DNA of 64,000 nt from assembly GCA_964370435.1 (NCBI GenBank), contig CAYJJG010000007.1, positions 13,981 to 77,980 of the forward strand. Reading direction: 5' to 3'. Position 1 is the stretch's first letter; the number at the start of each line of letters is the position of its first letter. Under the pieces are notes generated by a model that saw nothing but the letters and a program-made list of their open reading frames with translations, was not told the DNA's origin and searched no databases. The DNA is from CALVGQ01 sp964370435 (GTDB lineage: Bacteria > Bacillota_I > Bacilli_A > Erysipelotrichales > Erysipelotrichaceae). The translations under genes were made by a program, and so were the position numbers. Shown piece after piece: positions 23,410-30,899 of this stretch.

Positions 23410-24525
23410 ATGAAAAAAATTATATCCATACTTCTTATTTTAACGATATTAGTTGGTTGTCAAACTACTAATACAGCTAATCTAGACCGCTACAGTGATA
23501 CTGACTTAACTGCAGGTTTTGATACTTTTGTAACTTTAACTACTTATGAAGAAAATGAGGCATCATTTAATGAAAAGATGGATACTACAGTACAATTATT
23601 TAAACAATATAACGATTACTTTGATATCTACAATGAATATGAAGGCATAAATAACATCAAAACCATTAATGATAATGCTGGTATTGCCCCAGTAGTAGTT
23701 GATGATGAAATATTAGAACTGCTTTTGAATGCACAAACAATGTATGAATTAACTAACGGTAAATTTGATATCACTATCGGTAGTGTATTAAAAGTTTGGC
23801 ATGAATATCGTGATGAAGGTATTTTATTAAATATGTCTGGAACACTAGCTCCTATTCCTAGTAATGAAGAATTAGAAGAAGCTAAAGCTTGTTCAGGATG
23901 GCAATATATTGAGATTAATGAAGAAGAAAAAACTGTATATATCAACAATCCGTGTGTTTCTTTAGATGTAGGTGGTAATGCTAAGGGTTATAGTGCTGAA
24001 AAAATAGTTGAAGCACTTCAAGAGGATACCTATGCAGGATTTATCAATGCTGGTGGTAATACTCGAATTATTAACACTAAACCTGATGATAGCGATTGGG
24101 TATTGGGGATTGAACATCCTGAAACTGGTAATTCTGTAATCACTCTTAATGTTACAGGAAGCATATCTTTAGTAACCAGTGGCGATTATCGACGTTTCTT
24201 CTATGGCGAAGATCAAAAAATATATCATCACATCATTGATCCAGATACTTTAATGCCCGCTAATTATTATCGTTCCGTTTCTATACTTACTTTAAATAGC
24301 GGTGATGCTGATGTCCTATCTACTTCTTTATTCAGCCTAAGTATAGAAGAAGGCAAAAAAGTATTAGAAGCTTACAATGAACTCTATCCTGAAACTCCAG
24401 CTGAGGCAATATGGATAATGGAAAATAACGAGAACAAACAAGAAGATGAAAATGGCTTTTATGCTGATGACTTTTATATTACTTCTACCGATGGAATAAA
24501 AGATAAGATAACCATAGTCGAATAA
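23410..24525 (+). CDS. apbE: FAD:protein FMN transferase (ApbE), lipoprotein
   Basis: A 371-residue lipoprotein (signal MKKIISILLILTILVGC, Cys17) of the ApbE family. It attaches FMN from FAD to Thr/Ser in FMN_bind, RnfD and RnfG motifs outside the cell. Visible are NGKFDITIGSVLKVWHEY, the DVGGNAKGYSAEKIV region, AGFINAGGNTR, the TSGDYRRFFYG motif and the metal-site segment HHIIDPDT with the later SGDADVLSTSLF. It is divergent from the rnf operon, which encodes six flavinylation-type sites, so its targets are evident. Confidence 0.96.
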   Translation: MKKIISILLILTILVGCQTTNTANLDRYSDTDLTAGFDTFVTLTTYEENEASFNEKMDTTVQLFKQYNDYFDIYNEYEGINNIKTINDNAGIAPVVVDDEILELLLNAQTMYELTNGKFDITIGSVLKVWHEYRDEGILLNMSGTLAPIPSNEELEEAKACSGWQYIEINEEEKTVYINNPCVSLDVGGNAKGYSAEKIVEALQEDTYAGFINAGGNTRIINTKPDDSDWVLGIEHPETGNSVITLNVTGSISLVTSGDYRRFFYGEDQKIYHHIIDPDTLMPANYYRSVSILTLNSGDADVLSTSLFSLSIEEGKKVLEAYNELYPETPAEAIWIMENNENKQEDENGFYADDFYITSTDGIKDKITIVE

Positions 24526-24569
24526 AAAAAAACAAGGCGGAAAATAGGATAACCTATCTTTCGCCTTTT
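24526..24569 (+). terminator. terminator of apbE
   Basis: Stem AAGGCG-AAAATAGG / CCTAT-TTTCGCCTT with a 4-nt loop, preceded by an A-run and followed by TTTTC. It can also serve the convergent SIS gene. Confidence 0.8.
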
Positions 24570-24588
24570 CTTATGCATTATTCTTATT

Positions 24589-25290
24589 TTAAATTCTATA
24601 TAAACGATGTAAATATTGTTGTTCTAGCGCTTCATTAAATTCTCTACCACCATCAATATTTTGTGATTTATATATCGGCGGTGTAATTCCTGCTTCTAAG
24701 CATAACTCTACTGCTCTTAGTGTTACTGCTTGTAGTAATAATGAAGTTGTTACTGTAGACATACCACAAACTTTAGAATCAACTCCTTCAACATCAATCA
24801 CACTGTCTCCCTCTGGGATACGATTATCTAGTACGATATCTGCTATCGCATAAAGATTTTTTCCACAGCTATGTTTTGATTTTAATTGTTTAGAAGCTTC
24901 AAGTGAAGTTACCGCAATAACTACTGCTCCTTTTTTCTTTGCCCCTAGTGCTACTTCGATGGGTAAAGGATTTCTTCCTGAATTAGATATAACAAACACC
25001 ACATCGTGTTCTCTTACATCCACTTTTTTCATGAATGAGGTTCCTACACCTTCAACACTTTCATATGCACCACCTGCTGGTTCTTTAATGTTTTTAGTAG
25101 GGATAAATCCTCCAGCACGATGTGTTAATTCTAATGCTCCAGCATTAGAATGTCCTGCACCAAACGCTTGGATAATACCACCATTTTTTAGCGTTTCTAC
25201 AATTGCTTTTGCACTTAATTCAATGTTTTCTTGTTGTGTTTCTTTTACTTCTTTGACTAAATTTTCTACTACTTCAAATACTTTGTTCAT
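24589..25290 (-). CDS. SIS-domain phosphosugar-binding protein
   Basis: A 233-residue single SIS-domain protein. FGAGHSNAGALELTHRAGG near residue 40 and FVISNSGRNPLPIEVALGAKKKG near 105 form the sugar-phosphate pocket; the Asp/Glu-rich GDSVIDVEGVDSKVCG segment and the C-terminal SQNIDGGREFNEAL match the UPF0309/sugar-isomerase-like group. Substrate unknown; relatives are often beside amino-sugar genes, but here the neighbour is a NimA-like flavoprotein 16 nt upstream, in the same operon. AAGGAGAG supports the start. Confidence 0.88.
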   Translation of the reverse strand: MNKVFEVVENLVKEVKETQQENIELSAKAIVETLKNGGIIQAFGAGHSNAGALELTHRAGGFIPTKNIKEPAGGAYESVEGVGTSFMKKVDVREHDVVFVISNSGRNPLPIEVALGAKKKGAVVIAVTSLEASKQLKSKHSCGKNLYAIADIVLDNRIPEGDSVIDVEGVDSKVCGMSTVTTSLLLQAVTLRAVELCLEAGITPPIYKSQNIDGGREFNEALEQQYLHRLYRI

Positions 25291-25306
25291 TTTCTTTCTC
25301 TCCTTT

Positions 25307-25780
25307 TTATTGAACTTCTTTTATTCGATTCTTCGAAACTTTACCACTGATGCTACTAATTTTAATTTTCACTACTTCACAATAAGCAATACTACCTTCA
25401 TATTCTTTATCAAAAAGGTGCATATAATCTTTGCTGTATTTTAAACAAAGGGCATATAAAACATCTTTTTTTAAAGCATCATCTTCTAGTATAGTCGCCT
25501 GTCCTTGTGCTATTACACTACCATAATCTGTAGAGAATTGTTCAGGAACAACGGTATCTTTTTCAACAATACAAAACCCTACTTTATTACTTGTTTCTAT
25601 AAGTTCTAATTTCTTACCTTGCTTTGCACAGTGGAAATAAATACTATCTTCTATTACCACAAAATTTACTGGTATTTGATAAGGATATCCATCATCTACA
25701 ACAGAAAAAATTCCTGTGCGAGCATTTTTTAGCCAACTATATGCTAAGTCATCACTAACCTTTTGTAAGTGTCTTCTCAT
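25307..25780 (-). CDS. pyridoxamine 5'-phosphate oxidase family (NimA-like) protein
   Basis: A 157-residue split-barrel flavoprotein. It begins MRRHLQKVSDDLAYSWLKNARTGIFSVVDDGYPYQIPVNFV and continues with IYFHCAKQGKKLELI, the usual flavin-binding strand and turn of the NimA/PNPOx-like group, then VIAQGQATIL. Such proteins bind FMN or FAD; some reduce nitroimidazoles, but most have no known substrate. It is the first gene of a two-gene operon with the SIS protein. Confidence 0.88.
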   Translation of the reverse strand: MRRHLQKVSDDLAYSWLKNARTGIFSVVDDGYPYQIPVNFVVIEDSIYFHCAKQGKKLELIETSNKVGFCIVEKDTVVPEQFSTDYGSVIAQGQATILEDDALKKDVLYALCLKYSKDYMHLFDKEYEGSIAYCEVVKIKISSISGKVSKNRIKEVQ

Positions 25781-25805
25781 ATTATTCTCCTAAGTACTTC
25801 TATTT

Positions 25806-25864
25806 TACAAAAAAAAGGTTGTTTAAACAATACTATACTAGTATTTTTAAACAACTCCTTTTAA
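25806..25864 (-). terminator. terminator of the patatin-S1-pgi operon
   Basis: Long inverted repeat with outer arms AGGAGTTGTTTAAA / TTTAAACAACCTT (one bulge) and an inner TACTAGTATAGTA stem, followed on the minus strand by eight T. It follows the pgi stop codon. Confidence 0.85.
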
Positions 25865-25866
25865 TT

Positions 25867-27141
25867 TTATTTTTTACCTAATAGTCTAAACATATTCTTT
25901 TTATAAACTTCTACTCCTGGTTGATTAAATGGATTAACATCGATTAATAAACAAGTCATAGCACAAGCTTTAAAGAAGAAATAGCACATATACCCAAAAG
26001 AATAAGCACTCATATCTTCTAAAGTTAATATTAAATTAGGTACTTTACCAGTGATTTCATGGGCTTCTAGTGTTCCTTGACAAGCCATTTTATTAACCCA
26101 ATCTAAACTTTTACCTGCAAGATAATTCATATGATCTAAATCATCTTCATCACTTGGGAAAACTCCATCTAGTGTTGGTTTTTCTACTAAAACTAAAGTT
26201 TCAAACAATATTTTATTTCCATCCTGAACAAATTGTCCTAGTGAATGTAAATCCGTCGAAAAATTAGCACTGCACGGTAAAACACCTTTTCCATCTTTTC
26301 CTTCAGATTCACCAAATAATTGTTTCCACCATTCAGCAATCATTGCCATTTGAGGCTCATATGTAACTAACATTTCTGCCACTTTTCCTTGATTTTCTAA
26401 AATACGGCGAGCAACTGCATATTGATAAGCTACATTATTTTTTAAATCATCATTATTAAAATCATCATAAGCTTGCGCACAACCAGCCATCAATGTTTTA
26501 ACATCAACTCCAGCTAATGCCAATGGAAGAAGGCCCACTGCTGTAATAACTGAAAATCTTCCACCGATATCATCAGGAATCACAAAAGTTTGATATCCTT
26601 CTTTATCAGCTAACTCTTTTAATGTTCCACGTTGTTTATCTGTAGTTGCCAGAATTCTAGTTTTACATTCCTCTTTTCCATATTTCTTTTCCATCATTTG
26701 TTTAATCATTCTAAAAGCCATTGCAGTTTCTGTTGTTGTACCTGACTTAGAAATAACATTACAAACTACTGATTTGTTTTCTATGTATTGTTCGATTTGT
26801 TTAAAATAGGTACTTGAAAAAGTATTTCCGATAAATATAATTTCTGTATTATTCTCTGGATATAACCCTTGTACCATTTCAATCGCAGCTCGTGCTCCAA
26901 GATATGATCCACCAATTCCGCATACCAATAATACTTCGCACTTGTCTTTTATTTTTTCTGATACTTCTAAAATACGATTAAACTCTTCTTTATCGTAATC
27001 TTTAGGCCAGCTAACCCATCCTATATAATCATTCCCATTACATGTTTTATCTATTAACGATTGATGTATTTTGGTTACTTCTTGTTGATACGCAAGAATA
27101 TCTTCTTGTAAAAAAGCATGTGTTGTGTCAAATTTAATCAT
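25867..27141 (-). CDS. pgi: glucose-6-phosphate isomerase
   Basis: A 424-residue phosphoglucose isomerase interconverting glucose-6-P and fructose-6-P. Motifs in order: GIGGSYLGARAAIEM, NVISKSGTTTETA (sugar-phosphate loop), GGRFSVITAVGLLPLALAG (PGI signature 1), FGESEGKDGKG and the C-terminal NPFNQPGVEVYKKNMFRLL with the catalytic Lys. Slightly shorter than the usual 450 but complete. The start overlaps the S1-domain gene by 8 nt, with GAAGGAG ahead. It is the last gene of the operon. Confidence 0.97.
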   Translation of the reverse strand: MIKFDTTHAFLQEDILAYQQEVTKIHQSLIDKTCNGNDYIGWVSWPKDYDKEEFNRILEVSEKIKDKCEVLLVCGIGGSYLGARAAIEMVQGLYPENNTEIIFIGNTFSSTYFKQIEQYIENKSVVCNVISKSGTTTETAMAFRMIKQMMEKKYGKEECKTRILATTDKQRGTLKELADKEGYQTFVIPDDIGGRFSVITAVGLLPLALAGVDVKTLMAGCAQAYDDFNNDDLKNNVAYQYAVARRILENQGKVAEMLVTYEPQMAMIAEWWKQLFGESEGKDGKGVLPCSANFSTDLHSLGQFVQDGNKILFETLVLVEKPTLDGVFPSDEDDLDHMNYLAGKSLDWVNKMACQGTLEAHEITGKVPNLILTLEDMSAYSFGYMCYFFFKACAMTCLLIDVNPFNQPGVEVYKKNMFRLLGKK

Positions 27142-27502
27142 TGTTTATCTCCTTCTTTGCATCCTCAATCCAATTTGGCATGGCTTCCGCAACTGATTTA
27201 AAACCTATTTTATTTTCAGGTAAATAATACTTCTTTTGTTTCATCCTTGCTTTTCTAAAAGTAGTCATCTGTGTCGCTTTTAATGATAATCGAGCTTGTT
27301 TTCCAGCTTCATCAATATCAATTACTTTAACACTTACCTTGTCTTTAATATTCACAAAGTTTTTGACATCTTTTACATAACCATCAGAAATTTCAGAAAT
27401 ATGTATTAGTCCTGATGTATTTTCATCAAACATCACAAAGGCACCGTAAGCTTGAATACCTGTAATTGTTCCTTCTAAAATTTGCCCTATCTTTAATTGC
27501 AT
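27134..27502 (-). CDS. S1-domain RNA-binding protein (YugI/CvfD-like)
   Basis: A 122-residue protein with one S1 domain at 1-75 (GQILEGTITGIQAYGAFV, GLIHISEIS, DKVSVKVIDID, RLSLKA) and a basic tail (RKARMKQKKYYLP). This matches the general stress protein 13/YugI group, which binds the small ribosomal subunit or RNA. It lies between patatin and pgi in one operon and overlaps pgi by 8 nt. The same pairing of a GSP13-like S1 gene with pgi is seen in some other Bacillota, from memory. Confidence 0.88.
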   Translation of the reverse strand: MQLKIGQILEGTITGIQAYGAFVMFDENTSGLIHISEISDGYVKDVKNFVNIKDKVSVKVIDIDEAGKQARLSLKATQMTTFRKARMKQKKYYLPENKIGFKSVAEAMPNWIEDAKKEINND

Positions 27503-27535
27503 AGTCCTTCTCCAATCAAATAGTATTATATCATT

Positions 27536-28840
27536 TTAATTAATTTTTTCATCAACAATTTCTAATTGTGTTCTAAGAAGCAATGCCGCACTAATTTCTT
27601 TGGGAAATAAGCCCATCAAAATTAATTGTACACTACTTATATTTTGTTCATCTAATAACTTAACTATAAAACAAATTAGTTGAGCTTGTGATAAATCATT
27701 TAATAGCTTTCTAACTTGGCTTACCCTTAAAAAACGACTATCTAAATTAATATTTTGATATTCATCTTGATGATCTCGATAATAATTGATACATTTTTGC
27801 ATTGCTTCCTCTTCGATCATAACTTCATTAGTATGTCCAAAAAAGATACTATATACAATATCAAGTGCGATAGTAGCGTACTCATTAATAGAAAGCATAC
27901 TTCTTTCACTATAATTTTTCAAATAAGAAGTGCATGGTTGATCTTTAAATGGATTCAGTGTCTTTCTTATTTTACCTTTGTTTAATGCAATCTCATAAAC
28001 TAAAATTTTACGATAATATTGTTTGATGACTTCTTCATTTAATGTGTCTTTAACAAAGTTTAATGTTACACCATCTAGTTTCTTTAATGCTTGTAACATA
28101 TCATAAAAGCCCGATTCAACACGAAGATCGATACTACTACGTTCAAAATCTAGAAAAGAACCTAAATCTTCTTTGGCACGGACATAATTAATATTAGGTC
28201 TACCTATAAAAACTGGATGAGTAATTTTATGGTTAAGGTCAATTACTACTAGCTCATCTGCACCCATTTTAAGTGCTAATTCTACTGGGCAATTATCTAC
28301 ATAACCACCATCGACAAAATAATTACCTTCTATTTCACAAACAGGAAAAGCAGGAAAACAACTTGCAGTAGCCAATAAATACGATGCATAGTTATCTTTA
28401 TTAAAATCTTTTTTAGTCAACATATGCGCTTGATTATTTGATATGTCATAAGTAACTAAACCAAAATCGATAGTGGACTTCATCAGAAGTTCATAGTCAG
28501 CACAGGAATTAATTAAAGATTTTAAAGGAGTGATATCCACACTTCCATCGCTAACCATTTGTTTAAAAAAACGATAAACTTCTGCTTTCTTCTCTATAAT
28601 TTCATCAATATTTTCACTAATTGAAACTCCACCAGCAATAACATCTTCCACTGTAATCTTTTCAAAAATAGTAATGATTTTATCACTTTGGTGTTGGGCA
28701 ACCATAGCACCAACCAAAGCTCCGATACTTGTTCCTACAACAATATCAAAATCCATGGGATATTGTTTTAGTGCTTTTAATACGCCAATATGATAAGCTC
28801 CTTTGGCTCCTCCTCCTGCTAAAACAAGTGCTTTTTTCAT
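27536..28840 (-). CDS. patatin-like phospholipase
   Basis: A 434-residue predicted Ser-Asp lipid hydrolase. The oxyanion motif GGGAKGAYHIG is at 8-18, the nucleophile in VGTSIGALVGAM (GxSxG, Ser near 39) and the catalytic Asp in FVDGGYVDN (near 173). The first about 300 residues are the patatin domain; the rest is helical with no motif I know. Strong CAGGAGG site. First gene of the operon with the S1 protein and pgi (33-nt gap). Confidence 0.93.
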   Translation of the reverse strand: MKKALVLAGGGAKGAYHIGVLKALKQYPMDFDIVVGTSIGALVGAMVAQHQSDKIITIFEKITVEDVIAGGVSISENIDEIIEKKAEVYRFFKQMVSDGSVDITPLKSLINSCADYELLMKSTIDFGLVTYDISNNQAHMLTKKDFNKDNYASYLLATASCFPAFPVCEIEGNYFVDGGYVDNCPVELALKMGADELVVIDLNHKITHPVFIGRPNINYVRAKEDLGSFLDFERSSIDLRVESGFYDMLQALKKLDGVTLNFVKDTLNEEVIKQYYRKILVYEIALNKGKIRKTLNPFKDQPCTSYLKNYSERSMLSINEYATIALDIVYSIFFGHTNEVMIEEEAMQKCINYYRDHQDEYQNINLDSRFLRVSQVRKLLNDLSQAQLICFIVKLLDEQNISSVQLILMGLFPKEISAALLLRTQLEIVDEKIN

Positions 28841-28949
28841 GGACTACCTCCTGTAATAATTTTATCATAGTTCTTTCTATTGTAAAAGATATCTACTTTA
28901 GTTAAAACTTTATTATTAACTATTATTAACTATTATGTTATAGTAATTC

Positions 28950-28979
28950 TTGTTAAAAATAGTAGATATATGCTATACT
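28950..28979 (+). promoter_or_regulatory. promoter of the yuiD-like gene
   Basis: TTGTTA, an 18-nt spacer and TATACT with an extended TGC before it. An imperfect repeat of ACTATTATTA lies just upstream. Confidence 0.55.
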
Positions 28980-29007
28980 TTATGGGCGTTAGTAAAGAGG
29001 TACAATT

Positions 29008-29478
29008 ATGGATTATTTCCCACTTATTGCAGCAATAACAGCTAACCTTACAGCACAAATTGTTAAACCGATATTCTATTACCGTATGCATAAAAAATGG
29101 GATTTAGAAATTATATTTGATAGCGGGGGCTTTCCGAGCTCACATACTGCAACCGTCGTTGCATTAGCTGTTTCTATCGGAATTAGCGAAGGTATTCATA
29201 CCTCTATTTTTGCTGTAGTTTTAATATTTGCATTAATCGTTTGTTATGATGCTGCAAATGTGCGTTATTATGCTGGCCAAAATATTAAAATAACTCAACA
29301 GTTAATTAAAGATATTCAATCTTTAACCCAAACTAAATTAAACGATCCCATCTATTTAACTAAAATAAAAAATGTTCTTGGGCATAAATGGATTGAAATC
29401 GTTGGCGGTATCTTTTGGGGTATTTTTATTACCCTAGTAACCTTTTATTTATATTTAACGATATTGGAGAGACTATGA
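29008..29478 (+). CDS. divergent PAP2 family membrane protein (YuiD-like)
   Basis: A 156-residue membrane protein of the DUF212 family, a divergent relative of PAP2 phosphatases. IFDSGGFPSSHTATVVALA contains the conserved PSSHT core, and IVCYDAANVRYYAGQ and LGHKWIEIVGG complete the family pattern; about four membrane helices. The lipid or pyrophosphate substrate is unknown. AGAGG precedes the start, and the stop overlaps the NifU-like gene by 4 nt. Confidence 0.9.
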   Translation: MDYFPLIAAITANLTAQIVKPIFYYRMHKKWDLEIIFDSGGFPSSHTATVVALAVSIGISEGIHTSIFAVVLIFALIVCYDAANVRYYAGQNIKITQQLIKDIQSLTQTKLNDPIYLTKIKNVLGHKWIEIVGGIFWGIFITLVTFYLYLTILERL

Positions 29479-29708
29479 AAACTACAGAAGATAAAATCAA
29501 AGAAACACTCAATAAGATTCGCCCCTACATCCAACGAGATGGTGGTGATGTTGAATACGTAGCTTTTGAAAATGGTATTGTATATGTCAGAATGCTTGGA
29601 GCTTGTGCTGACTGCTTATCTCTTGATGATACCTTAAAAGATGGTATTGAAGCAATTCTACTAGATGAAGTTGAAGGCGTAAGTGAAGTTCGCTTAGCTT
29701 TATATTAG
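29475..29708 (+). CDS. NifU-like C-terminal domain protein
   Basis: A 77-residue protein equal to the C-terminal domain of NifU, a scaffold or carrier for Fe-S cluster assembly. PYIQRDGGDVEYVAFENG is followed by GACADCLSLDDTL with the CxxC pair that binds the cluster. The frame is open upstream to 29415, but the ATG at 29475 overlaps the previous stop (ATGA), has GGAGA ahead and gives the normal family length. Such a protein could help mature the Rnf Fe-S subunits, but no direct link is visible. Confidence 0.93.
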   Translation: MKTTEDKIKETLNKIRPYIQRDGGDVEYVAFENGIVYVRMLGACADCLSLDDTLKDGIEAILLDEVEGVSEVRLALY

Positions 29709-29734
29709 ACTTGAAATATTCAAGTCTTTTTTTT
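29707..29734 (+). terminator. terminator of the yuiD-nifU pair
   Basis: Perfect stem AGACTTGA / TCAAGTCT, 5-nt loop, followed by eight T. Confidence 0.9.
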
Positions 29735-30386
29735 ATACAATTTTTTCAAAGATTACATTCGGTATTTCTCCTTGGGTAATTTGAATCACTAAAGGTATTC
29801 TACAATCAATAGGAACTGTATTAACTAAAAAAGGTGTAATCACGGTCATCTGCGTAGTGATCACTAAATCAATTTCTACCAAAGTATTGTTTATACCATA
29901 AGGAGAAGTTGTAACCTGTATTTCACCATGATTAGTATGAAGGACTTTTAATCGTACATCTATCTTGGGTCCAAATTCTGAAAACAGTGCAATGCCTGTA
30001 AAATATCCAAAAGGTACTGAATAGATAATCCCACGATCATAATATAAAATATGAGTATTAGGATCCATTTCACCATTCGACATTGCTGTAAGCGAGCGCT
30101 CGGATGCATCTAACCCTTCACTTAAAATAGTATTTAATTTCATAGTATTATAGTTTATACCAATAACTTTTCCATTTTCATCATACGTGTTATAAACTAA
30201 ATCATTGGTATCTAGTTTTAATGACTGGACTGCATGTAAAATAACATTAGTTGCTGCATTACTTGCCTCTACCTTAGCTATGCTCGCAATTTGAGGGCGA
30301 ATCTGTTCATTAATCGAATAGATTAAAAAAGTAGGCACAGCGATAAGAAAAACAATGGCTAAAAAAACAATATATTTAATTTTCAT
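29733..30386 (-). CDS. yunB: sporulation protein YunB
   Basis: A 217-residue protein with an N-terminal membrane helix (about 4-22) and an external domain. INEQIRPQIASIAKVEASNAATNVIL, the later YNTMKLN and GIALFSEFGPKIDVRL, and the C-terminal QMTVITPFLVNTVPIDCRIPLVIQITQGEIPNVIF match YunB, a SigE-dependent Bacillus sporulation protein. The frame is open to 30467, but the hydrophobic helix begins at the ATG at 30386, which overlaps the yunC-like stop by 11 nt. In Bacillus subtilis yunB and yunC are also adjacent. Its presence argues for a spore-forming lineage. Confidence 0.9.
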   Translation of the reverse strand: MKIKYIVFLAIVFLIAVPTFLIYSINEQIRPQIASIAKVEASNAATNVILHAVQSLKLDTNDLVYNTYDENGKVIGINYNTMKLNTILSEGLDASERSLTAMSNGEMDPNTHILYYDRGIIYSVPFGYFTGIALFSEFGPKIDVRLKVLHTNHGEIQVTTSPYGINNTLVEIDLVITTQMTVITPFLVNTVPIDCRIPLVIQITQGEIPNVIFEKIV

Positions 30387-30675
30387 TAAACATTTTAAGC
30401 AACGCATCCTTCCCTTGCATCGACTTTTCAATTCCAATTGCTTGTGCTGAAAGAGAAATATAATCAACAGTATTGCTCATCAATTCTTCCACTGTTTTTC
30501 CACTACCAATACATACAAGTGCGTTTTCATGCTTATGCAGCTCTTCTATACTCCAATATTGATCAAACAAAATTCCTTTAGTACAATAAATCAATTGTGT
30601 AGAAATTTTAGGCAAATGAATAACCACATGGACAAAACGAATATTATTTATACTCAACTGCTTTACCTCAACCAT
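30376..30675 (-). CDS. yunC: YunC-like DUF1805 protein
   Basis: A 99-residue protein of the DUF1805 family. VHVVIHLPKISTQLIYCTKGILF, ALVCIGSGKTVEELMSNTVDYISLSAQAIGI and MQGKDALLKMF correspond along their length to Bacillus YunC, whose function is unknown. AGAGGTGATATT precedes the ATG. It overlaps the yunB start by 11 nt, so the two are coupled. Confidence 0.85.
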   Translation of the reverse strand: MVEVKQLSINNIRFVHVVIHLPKISTQLIYCTKGILFDQYWSIEELHKHENALVCIGSGKTVEELMSNTVDYISLSAQAIGIEKSMQGKDALLKMFNEN

Positions 30676-30845
30676 AATATCACCTCTCTATAGTATAGTA
30701 ATAACGAAGTTAATTATGATTATTTTAAAAATTGTATTTTTATTAATAAATGCAATTTTTTTACAACTTTAGTACGAAAATAATTAGTAATTTGATTATA
30801 TATTCAATTTTTTTGTGTGTTTTTTGTTTATTTTTTTGTATTTGG

Positions 30846-30873
30846 TTGACAAAACCTAATTTTAACATACAAT
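30846..30873 (+). promoter_or_regulatory. promoter of glnA
   Basis: TTGACA, a 16-nt spacer and TACAAT, about 27 nt before the GSIII start codon. The region between here and yunC (30676-30845) is AT-rich with several T-runs and no gene. Confidence 0.75.
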
Positions 30874-30899
30874 AATAATAACTTAAAAAGGAGAAAATT

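Noticed and set aside
23628..23948. 106-codon minus-strand frame inside apbE
   Set aside because: Antisense to a gene with complete ApbE motifs; no ribosome site or family match.
24959..25444. 161-codon plus-strand frame opposite the SIS and NimA-like genes
   Set aside because: It lies antisense to two genes with clear family motifs, has no ribosome site and encodes low-complexity hydrophobic sequence.
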